Shown here: positions 36,628-46,470 of the stretch, in pieces | How positions within the stretch are numbered: the stretch's first letter is position 1 | Layout: every line of letters starts with the position of its first letter | Assembly: GCF_036320965.1 (NCBI RefSeq) | Contig: NC_092232.1 | Location: 57,275,923-57,339,922, forward strand | Reading direction: 5' to 3' | DNA from: Panulirus ornatus | Taxonomy: Eukaryota; Arthropoda; Malacostraca; Decapoda; Palinuridae | DNA: 64,000 bases | Notes under the pieces: model-generated | The model's input: the letters and a program-made list of their open reading frames with translations, nothing else | Databases searched by the model: none | What the model was told of the DNA's origin: nothing | Program-made: the position numbers and the translations under genes

Positions 36628-37470
36628 AATGGTGGCAGTGACGTAAGAACCCACGTGACCACACACGACCGTCACATCTACTTCATATTTCTACGTCTGG
36701 TGTTGCCAGCAGTCATACAAGCCTACCTGACACAGTCCTGGTGCTCCCTCCTGTGGACGTTAAGGGCGGAAAACACGGCCGGCTACGTGCTCCATCACCC
36801 GTACCTCAATGCAGTGAAGATACGTCTTTATTGCATTGCTGACACTGTGTCGCTTGCAAGGACATCAAGACAGCGCCACCGCCGTGGAGTGTTGTCATCA
36901 CATCCAGACGTGTCAAGCAAGGTCAGCCATCCTGCCAACACCAACGTGGAGGTCATCTTGTCAACCTCTACAGAGACGCGTCATCATCAACCATGGCGAC
37001 ATCCCAGACGTCAGCATCGCGTGGTCCAGCCCTTGTCGCTCACTCAACTTTCCTGCTAGCGAGTCGCTACTGCAATCTCCACCTCGCTACACCCAGCGAG
37101 CCGCTACTCTGCACACGTCTTCACCTCGCTACACCCAGCGAGTCGCTACTCTGCACACGTCTTCATCTCGCTACACCCAGCGAGTCGCTACTCTGCACAC
37201 ATCTTCACCTCGCTACACCCAGCGAGTCGCTACTCTGCACACATCTCCACCTCGCTACACCCAGCCAGCCGCTACTCTGCACACATCTTCACCTCGCTAC
37301 ACTCAGCGAGCTGCTACTCTGCACACGTCTTCATCTCGCTACACTCAGCGAGCCGCTACTCTGCACACATCTCCACCTCGCTACACCCAAGACGCCTTCG
37401 TAAGCGAATCTCCCATTCAGATAAGAACTGTGTCAAAATGGTTCACTCTGTGAGATATGCTCCTTTTGTG
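36628..37470. other. Leader-like region with 42-bp minisatellite
   Basis: Holds unassigned frames (36,655-37,453) and the 42-bp repeat at 37,073-37,385. It may be the untranslated leader of the Gypsy element or an unrelated remnant. Confidence 0.35.
37073..37385. repeat. 42-bp minisatellite, about 7.5 units
   Basis: Units read CACCTCGCTACACCCAGCGAG plus TCGCTACTCTGCACACGTCTT. Each contains the small hairpin CTCGCT-ACACCC-AGCGAG. As 42 is a multiple of 3, two frames are open throughout. Confidence 0.95.
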
Positions 37471-37822
37471 TGTTACTAGTTCCTAGTCTATAAATATAAA
37501 TATTTATATATTTTGGGTAATATGATTATTCATCTTTGTAGTTTAGCAAATTAGTCTAAGTTTTCAGTTATTCTTGCATATATTCTTTCTTATGTTTTCA
37601 TACATTGGTACTATTCTTTTTAGTGATGATTACTTCCATATATAGAGTCCATTACTGATATGTTATACTATCATGTGCACCTCTCATATACAGAGTCTTG
37701 TATTCATATGTTATACAGTTATGCCAGCCTTTTATTGCCTTTATTTCATTACAGTATTTTCAAATGATATTCATGTTGTGTATTTTGTATTAAGTCAATT
37801 GTGTTAATTATATTTTAGAACA
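37471..37822 (+). repeat. Alternative candidate 5' LTR
   Basis: Begins TGTTACTAG and ends TTTAGAACA (TGTT/AACA inverted ends), followed by TTTTTGGGGGCT, which could pair with a tRNA-Pro 3' end. A TATAAATATAAA stretch lies near its start. It lacks a clear AATAAA, so it competes with 36,301-36,627. Confidence 0.35.
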
Positions 37823-37963
37823 TTTTTGGGGGCTATTCCTTACACACTTTATGTAAGATTGTATTACAAGTCCGATGAAATTCCACGCGGTAATCGTAAA
37901 GGTTCATATGTACTCAGGAATTTACCTAGAATCCCTTATTATAAACGGAACCAGCCTTCTAAA

Positions 37964-39200
37964 ATGGCGACGTCACACAAAGTTGTTTTGACAGATTCTG
38001 GTGACACAGATGACCCACAGAAACCTTCTCACACGTTACCACACCCACACCCACCTCCCCCGCCACCTCACAAAAACTCTTCACTAAAAACCGTTGTAAC
38101 ACTAAAACAAGCTAGGGAACCACACGAGTTATTTGATGGTAAACTGTCAAATTTTAATCGGTGGATCAGAAATGCAGAGGACATTGTTGAACATAATGGT
38201 GATTCAGGAGACAGAGCGCTTATATCGGCTGCTAAAAATCTCATTGATTTCAACCAGCCTAACAATTAAGCTAGGGTTGTCTATGACTCAGATGACATTG
38301 GAAACTGTACATCTTGGGAGGAATTTAAAACGTTGTTTACATCAGGTTGTGAGGAATCATTCTCAGATAGTTTACTACACGTCCTTTTACGTGCTCTTAA
38401 CACAACATACTTGGATGATACGTCAGTCCCTGATCACTGGAGTACCTTACATGGAAGAATGAGATTAGTTAGGCAGGATTATGAATCCTTACCCTGGATA
38501 TCGGCCATGATGAATCCTGAAACTCATGTGCAAACACTCATGCGTTTATTACACATAACCTTCATTCTCAAGGACCTGACCTCCAGACGTAAGACGACGG
38601 TTACTTAATGAGAACATCGACCCATCATTGTGGGTCGGTAACAAAAGTGTTGAATTACACTAAAAGAAATGTGGTTATTCCAACACCAAGACACTGGGGA
38701 GAGTGTCGGCTTCCCAAAGTGTGACGTAACATTCTAGTGGTCAACACAATCATTCTTCTCATGGTCAAATACAGCGATTCAGTGATGACAAACACTCACA
38801 TAAAGTGACGTGCTTCCGGTGTGGCCAACCAGGACATAAAGCGAATGTGTGTCCTTACACATGGGACTCATTCTCACGTGAGCCTCGACCAGAACAACAA
38901 ACGCAGTCAACGACCCATGTCATCACAGCCTCGGTCGTCACAATTCTGCCGACCTAGTCATGATTTCCTCCAGTCAGACATCAGGCTGACCTTCACCCGC
39001 TCGCGCCCAACACCACCAAGCAGGTGTTCATATCATAGGCAACGCTAGACACACTTCAGCGGAATGTCGAGGATTAGCTAGACAGACGTCACCTAACACA
39101 GGTTCATCATGTCATTATCAACAATGACAATCTCTCGCTCATGACAAGACTCCATCACATAAGGAACTCTTAAGACATTTTCGTTCTTCGCCATTTTCTC
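37964..39200 (+). pseudogene. Gypsy gag pseudogene
   Basis: Gag frame from the ATG at 37,964 (MATSHKVVL). An in-frame TAA at 38,267-38,269 interrupts it, the same frame continues to 38,608, and further breaks follow. A CCHC zinc knuckle, CFRCGQPGHKANVC, is encoded at about 38,807-38,850; a second degenerate knuckle (CSYH, then GNARHTSAEC in another frame) lies near 39,020-39,090. Gag would package element RNA. The breaks leave no full protein. Confidence 0.75.
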
Positions 39201-39220
39201 ACATTACAAGTTTCGATTTA

Positions 39221-39517
39221 GTGGGTTCTTTCCAGGATAAGCCAATCACAATCTTTCTAGACAGAAGCACGGAAGCAGATGTCATTCATTATGATTTTAT
39301 TCAACCATTAATGGGGCGCACTCAACTTGTTCAATGCTCGGACTTTTACCCATCCCTTCAAAGTATCTCAAATGAAAATCTCGACGTAAGGGGCACTATT
39401 AAAATGAACATTCGCATAGGCGACTCGGTCATGACCGTCACCCCTTACATTGTTCATGGTGTAACCTTTCCTGCTAACTTGTTACTAGGACGCCACTCTA
39501 TGTGTGGCACAACATAG
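39221..39517 (+). pseudogene. Gypsy retropepsin remnant
   Basis: Frame with ITIFLDRSTEADVI, where the retropepsin D-S/T-G-A motif would stand; Asp is kept but Gly is lost (DRST). It ends NLLLGRHSM, matching the family's ILLG flap-to-end motif. Catalysis is unlikely with this motif. Confidence 0.7.
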
Positions 39518-39695
39518 GATCTGTCCTATTTATCATGTGGTTTGTGTTGATAATACGTTCCTGCCATTGTAAGAGAAGAGTTCTCACTCAGTCAGAGTCA
39601 TTAATACATCTGCTCCCACGTCCTGCTTCACGGTAGACAATACGCATCCTTTTTACTTTTCTACTCATCATTGTCCTGGTAAACTGAGAACCAAC

Positions 39696-40263
39696 ATGAC
39701 TCTGCATAGTAACACATTAACGAAGGTTCCTCTCTCACTTTCTCGAACATGGATGAATGATCATGGACTTAGACATAGTCAGGGTGATCTCGCACTAAGA
39801 GTAGTTGCTGAACCTTCATCACTAACTGTCAAAGGACTATGGATGGACGCCTCTATTCATGAGACCGCAGATGGAGAGGTCACCATATACATTGCCAATA
39901 CGGGACCCCACTCCTGTCCGTCTCCGTAGAGGGGCCAAGCTTGTGGAATTCTCCGTTTTGAAGTCCGGAATTCAAGACGAGGAGTTGCGTGAGTTTAATA
40001 TCCGTCTATTCTCACATTCCATTAACCCACCACCACCTACTCCTCCTACCCCAGACTCAGCAGTGCACGGCTTGAGTCAGCTCCCCACCATCACCCCTGA
40101 CATGACATCCAAGGTAGGATTAACCAAACATGTTGACCAGTTAACAGACTTACTTAACCAGTCTAGGTCTACTATTGCCTTATCAGGAGAACCACTCGGT
40201 AGAACTCATTTGGATGTTCACATTATTAACTTAGAGAAAAACACACAAGTCCCATTGACGTCC
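39696..40263 (+). pseudogene. Inter-domain stretch, possibly dUTPase-like
   Basis: Between protease and RT, two overlapping frames share a frameshift near 39,905. Residues GEVTIYIANTG, then in the next frame RRGAKLVEF, recall the central strands of a trimeric dUTPase, a domain carried at varied places by retroelements. No catalytic set can be confirmed, so this is tentative. Confidence 0.3.
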
Positions 40264-41622
40264 CAGCCTATCGATTGCCACACGCGCACAGAGACATAGC
40301 AAACAAACTTGTTCAGGACATGTTGAAAGATAAGGTTATAGAGGAATCACGATCACCATGGAATTTACCACTTCTGATCGTTCCGAAAAAGGACGGAACT
40401 TTTAGACCCAGTCATAGATTTTAGAAAACTCAACAACAAGGTCACTTTGAAAGATGGTTTCCCATTACCAGTGGTATCAGAGCTTCTTCATAGCCTCGGT
40501 AACAATAAGGTATTTTCAACTTTGGATTTATTGAGTGGATTTTGGCAGATTCCCTTGTCAGAGGAAAGCCGCCCCCTGACTGTGTTCAGTACGCCAGATG
40601 GTCATTGGCAGTTCATATGCATCATGCCCTTCGGTCTTCATTCCTCACCGGTGATCACCTTCTCAAGGTTAATGACTAACATTTGTCGTCACATGTTGGG
40701 CCAAGATGTATTGGTTTATCTTGATGATATAATTGTCATGTCTCCAGATATTGCTTCTCATTTCAAAAGTTTTGAGAGAGTATTCTTACGACTTAAGGAT
40801 GAGAACCTAAAAGTCAAGTTATCCAAATGTTCCTTTCTACAAACAAGAATTAATTACTTGGGTCACACCGTTGATGAAAACGGTATTCAACCTAATGCAC
40901 ATAAAGTAAAAACAATTGTAGAATGGCCAGTCCCTTCCACAACAGACAAGGTCAAATCCTCCCTTTGTTTAGCAGAATGTTATTGAAGATTTATCGCTAA
41001 CTTCGCGAAGATCGCAAAACCACTCACTTCACTTCTGAAACAGGAAGTTACATTCCACTGGTCTACAGCACAAGACAATGCGTTTAGCTTACTCAAGCAA
41101 CACTTGATCGAGGCGCCTATCCTTCGATTCCCCAACTTTGAGAAACCCTTCATTTTGCACACGACAGATGCTTGTAAACCGGTTCTTGGAGCTGTACTTA
41201 TGCAGGAGTTGAATAAGGGTAGACTTTTTCCCATAGCCTATGCGAGTCGTTCATGTTCAAAGATGGAACTGAAATACTCAGTAACTGAGTTAGAAGGCCT
41301 TGCAGTTGTTTGGGCACTCAAACATTTTAAGGAATACATATATGGTTACCTTATTACAGTTTATACAGACCACAGAGCACTGTTAGGCATTTTTCAAAGA
41401 CAAGATCCTACAGGAAGGTTTCAGAGGTGGTTTTTAGCTATACAAACATTTGACCCAGATTTTCGTTTTGTTTCTGGCTCATCCAATGTAGTTGCAGACG
41501 CGCTTTCCCGCAGACTGGGTGCAGTCACTGTAAATAATAGCCTCGTATATTTTGATGTAGAGAGGTTGAGACAGAATCAATGGGATGACCCAGTCTGGGA
41601 TCCTATCATAGAATTCCTATAG
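40264..41622 (+). pseudogene. Gypsy reverse transcriptase and RNase H pseudogene
   Basis: RT motifs appear in order: LLIVPKKDGTFRP (about 40,370), FSTLDLLSGFWQIP (about 40,516), FICIMPFGL (about 40,612) and the catalytic YLDDI at 40,717-40,731. RNase H follows (TTDAC near 41,161, LEGLAVVWALKHF and YTDHRALLGIF near 41,370, ADALSRR near 41,500). Breaks are an extra base near 40,405 and a stop at 40,984-40,986. The YLDDI box is intact. Confidence 0.9.
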
Positions 41623-41695
41623 GGTATAAGATCTTCCTTGGATGCTAAAACAGTTGTTCCAATCAGAGAATTGTATTTAGCACAGTGAGGGAGTC

Positions 41696-42973
41696 TTGTG
41701 CAGGAACGCGAAATTAGGAGTGCTCGCCCGTGTTGTTAAACAAACAACCATTCCAACAACATTAGTACGGGATTTCTTGAAGTTAGCACATGATTCACCC
41801 CAGGCCGCACACCCAGGCGCAGATAGATGCTATAAGCAAGCTCGTTTGAGGTATTTTTGGCCAAGAATGCAGAAAAACATTACAGATAATATTTTAAAGT
41901 GCCAAACCTGTAACACACACAAGGGAAGTCCCACTACTCCGCAGACTGTGTTGAAATATCCTTTACCTTCATACTCATGGGAAAGAGTTTATATGGACAT
42001 ATTAGGAGGTTTTCCTAGGTCCATGGCAGGATACAGATACATTTTAGTAATTACTGATGCCTTCACGAAATATTGTGAATTAGTCCCAGTTCAAAATAAA
42101 GACGCAGCCACGGGCGCTAAGGCGTTCAAAAAATATATCTTAGACAGACATAATGCGCCGAAGATTCTAGTCACAGATAATGGTGGGGAATTTAATAACT
42201 CATTATTAGAAGAACTCTGTAAATTGTATAACATAAGTAAATGTAATATAATGGCACATCACCCAGCCTCGAATGGCCTGGCAGAAAGGTTGAACCATAA
42301 GATCATCCAGTGTCTTCCCACCAACATTAATTTTGACCATGATGAATGGAGTGATTACCTGTCTGATGTCCGATGTTCATTAAATTCAGCTTATCATAAG
42401 TCAATTGGAGACACACCCTTCCACGCCTTACACGGTTTTGATAAAGTGTTGCCGTATGACATAATAGCGTCCCCTCCTTCATGTCCAGCGGTCCAGAGAT
42501 CAGTTGTAGCGGAAAAATATCGCACGACTCAATTGATTCATCAAAGGATCAAGGAAAATCTCGGTGAAGCCACTACAACCTTCACGAACCAGGCTGATAA
42601 ATCCCTGAAACCATCAAAGGTGGCTCCTGGACTCTTGGTAATGGTGCAAGAATTTAACACTAGAAGTGAGGTTCCTAAACTTGACCCAAAATGTTCTGGT
42701 CCCTATAGAGTCTTAGCTCATTTAAAGGGACATAAGTTTAGGGTTCGACATCTAAATACAGGTGACATTCGTGAAGAACATGAGGACCACTTGAAAGTTT
42801 TACAGTATTCTGAACATGATCATCCCGGTACCACAACAGACAACACTCCTCAAACCCCAAACAATGTCACCCAACCAACTTCTACCACTGTTCAGACTGT
42901 CCCCACACCAGACCCGACCACCCTCACAACACCACCACACACACATCAGTATTCATTAAGACCTCACCTTTAA
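41696..42973 (+). pseudogene. Gypsy integrase with GPY/F module
   Basis: A 425-residue frame keeps the HH-CC zinc-binding region (H near SPQAAHPG, CQTCN), a DDE core (VYMDILGG, LVTDNGGEF, GLAERLNH) and a C-terminal GPY/F module (GPYRV near 42,700) with a Pro/Thr-rich tail. It is open from about 41,696 but lies out of frame with RNase H upstream (stop at 41,620-41,622). This is the best-preserved gene of the element. Integrase inserts the cDNA into host DNA. Confidence 0.88.
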
Positions 42974-42977
42974 GAAG

Positions 42978-44555
42978 TTGCTAAGTTTATCATTTTACAG
43001 GCTCTTCCTTCTCATGTCCTTATGGTGTCTTCCTGTATATGACACCATGGCAGTACCAGGCGCCCTTCTCACGACTCCTCGCCAGGTCCGCCTCGTGAGG
43101 GACACAGTTAAGTTGGGCCTGGAGGGCTTACCCTACACTTACGATAACTTAGTAAAACTAATGGAGGCCGTACCTCGTTTACGGTCTACCCTACTCAAGT
43201 TTTACACCAGTGCGTCCATCAGAAACTCTAGTGTTGCTCCTCCTCCAACTTTGTTAAACCAGTGGACCTAGAAACTGAATAATACCTGTGTGATTCTGTA
43301 TGACATAATGCAAGACAATCTCCAGTAAATACTAATGCCATGATGAACACGAAAAAGCAAAGGAGAAGCAAAAGAGGTCTGCTTAATTTTGTTGGGTCCC
43401 TGCAATCATATTTGTTTGGTATTGCTCTTCAGGAAGAACTTAATTCAGTTAGGAATCAGGTTAGGTCCTTACAATTTCAACAACTTCTTAACGACAGGTA
43501 TATTAAGGCTAAAGCTAGGATCTTAAAACAACATTTTAAATATTTGAATGACATAATGTTAACTGTTAATAAATTGACACAACATGTAGCACTACTGTCA
43601 AAGTCTCTTAATCCCATATATGCTATAGTGACTATTTCCACACATGTTGATAGTTTATATGCCCAGATCACTTATTATGCATATTATTTCACTGGCTTAT
43701 TGGAAGATGTTAATAATCTGGTAAACCAAGTTGTCACACCATCATTTTTTCCCTTCTCGGAACTCACACGTATCATTAAACAAGCGATGACGAAATTCGG
43801 TTGCACCCCAGCTCTCCCTCTGCATCACGTGACCAGTTATTACTCCTTACTAACGGTTGACGTGATCCTCGAAGCGGTCATTATCCACATACCATTCACT
43901 GACTCCAATACTTACAGCCTTGTGAACGTAATACCATTCTCTTTTGATAATACAAAAGGGTCGCAAAAAACTATCGTCCTTGCTGATAACATGAATTTTC
44001 TATTATAAAATATTTATTCCTCATTGATTGCACATCTCTCCATGGATGATTTAGCATTGTGCCATAAACCATTGCTTGACAACTTGATTTGCACCTCCTC
44101 CCATCTCCCTCACCCCATACCTTGGTTTTCCATAATTTACAAACAAATTCATGTAAGTACCAACTACTTTTTGGGCATCAACAAAATGTTCTTCGTTCTT
44201 GTTCCTTTAAGGAAATTGTTGTTAATGAACCTTGGAGTAAAAGTATGGACCAGTATCACGTACTGTTTTTCCCAGACCCACAAAATGTTCTTCTTCATTG
44301 CCCACCTAATCATCCCAAATCTTATTTATTTCTGGAACACATTCAGTTAGGACAACAATATATTCTTATCAGTTCCAGTTTCAAATTGTTCGGCACTCAT
44401 GATCATTATTTGGGACAAATTGATAGAACTATCCCGAGTTTAGGACGAATTCCCCAAAACATCAACTTACCAATCATCGATGAAGTAAAGATCCAACATC
44501 TTCCATCTATGGTTCAGAACGATCTAGATTCTACAATAGTTGTTCTGCCTTTTGA
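42978..44555 (+). pseudogene. Envelope (F-type fusion) pseudogene, 3'-truncated
   Basis: Three frame segments (42,978-43,271; 43,340-44,008; 44,089-44,555) separated by stops and frameshifts. The first has a hydrophobic N-terminus like a signal peptide. The second has a furin-type site RRSKR at 43,361-43,375, directly followed by a GLLNFVGS-type hydrophobic stretch, the arrangement known from errantivirus Env and baculovirus F proteins. No transmembrane anchor is seen, since Penelope-derived sequence replaces the 3' end. It is non-functional as it stands. Confidence 0.75.
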
Positions 44556-45194
44556 GTCCACGGGGAAAATGAAACACGAAATGTTCCCAAGTGCACTTTC
44601 GTGTAATAATCACATCATCAGGGGAGACACAAGAGAGAAATATAACAGTCAATTGATATACATGTAAGAGACGAAGCTAGGACGCCATTTGGTTGCATCT
44701 ATAAAGTGCCTTGTGGAAACTGTGATAAATTTTATGTTGGTCAGAATTGTAAGGATCTTTCTGTTAGACTTAAGCAACATAAATACAGTATAAGAACGGG
44801 ACAAGAATCAAATGCCTTGTTTAATCATCTTAAAAACTATGATCATTGTATTGACTGGAGTAACGCTATCTCAGTTATTAACTCTAACTCTATTACCAAG
44901 AAGAATATCATTGAATCTTTTATTATCAAATACACAAAGAATTATGATATCAATATTAGTGATGGTCTATACAAATTAGATGAGTTTATTGTTGATAAGT
45001 TTTGTAAAATGATAAGTTTATGAACGCTCGTTGTATATTTTGGACAATCACATGTTTACCAAATGGCGTCCTAGCTTCGTCTCTCGATGTATATCAACTG
45101 ACTGTTATATTTCTCTATTGTGTCTCCCCTGATGATGTGATTATTACACGAAAGTGCACTTGGGAACTTTTCATGTTTCATTGTCCCCGTGGAC
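44556..45194 (+). mobile_element. Penelope-like element with inverted pseudo-LTR arms
   Basis: Left arm 44,556-44,690 is the reverse complement of right arm 45,061-45,194 (about 92% by eye). The endonuclease fragment lies between them and starts at a TTGGTTGCATCT junction. This matches known Penelope structure, in which a 5'-truncated body is joined to an inverted terminal repeat. The arms match 6,256-6,405 of the first copy. Confidence 0.82.
44691..45023 (+). pseudogene. Penelope-like GIY-YIG endonuclease fragment, copy 2
   Basis: The frame starts inside the domain (GCIYKVPCGNC) and ends with TGA at 45,021-45,023. FYVGQNCKDL replaces FYVGQTGKDL, and RLKQHK is kept. About 90% identical to 5,893-6,223. 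There is no RT domain and no start codon of its own. Confidence 0.82.
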
Positions 45195-45200
45195 ACATAG

Positions 45201-45201
<1 letters not shown>

Positions 45202-45283
<82 letters not shown>

Positions 45284-45335
45284 TATATTATCCCTGGGGA
45301 TAATATATATACATATATATATTATCCCTGGGATA
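45202..45335. repeat. (TA)n microsatellite
   Basis: A (TA)n run to about 45,290, with two copies of TTATCCCTGGG in (TA)-rich sequence at its right end. Confidence 0.95.
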
Positions 45336-45570
45336 GGGGAGAAAGAATACTTCCCACGTATTCCCTGCGTGTCGTAGAAGGCGACTAAAAGGGAAGGGAG
45401 CGGGGGGGCTGAAAATCCTCCCCTCTCGTTTTTTTTTTTAATTTTCCAAAAGAAGGAACAGAGAAGGGGGCCAGGTGAGGATATTCCCTCAAAGGCCCAG
45501 TCCTCTATTCTTAACGCTATCTCGCTATCGCGGGAAATGGCGAATAGTATGAAAAAAAAAAAACAAAAAA
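45336..45570 (+). repeat. Short dispersed repeat, 3' tail type
   Basis: Matches 6,590-6,730. It includes GGCGACTAAAAGGGAAGGGA, CTATCTCGCTATCGCGGG and an A-rich end that runs into (TA)n. Confidence 0.6.
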
Positions 45571-45572
45571 AA

Positions 45573-46403
<831 letters not shown>

Positions 46404-46470
46404 TATAAATTGGCGACCTTGCCAGGATATTTCTTGCCTTAACGGAATCTCTTTCCTTGATTCGTTAGTC
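46404..46470 (+). promoter_or_regulatory. Primer-binding site candidate and leader
   Basis: TATAAAT then TGGCGACCTTGCCAGG starts 7 bp after the LTR end, in the place and form expected for a tRNA primer site. The leader to the ATG is only 67 bp. Confidence 0.6.

Larger units (their letters stand above)
37471..44555 (+). mobile_element. Decayed env-bearing Ty3/Gypsy element (errantivirus-like)
   Basis: Order: possible LTR, gag, protease, dUTPase-like stretch, RT, RNase H, integrase with GPY/F module, env. All genes carry stops or frameshifts. The 3' end of env is replaced by a Penelope-like fragment at 44,556, and no 3' LTR is seen. The gene order and the F-type env resemble insect errantiviruses. 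Left boundary uncertain (37,471 or 36,301). Confidence 0.8.

Noticed and set aside
45285..45335. TTATCCCTGGG repeats as a homing-endonuclease site
   Set aside because: Only partial resemblance to known meganuclease sites, and it sits in (TA)n; no supporting gene nearby.
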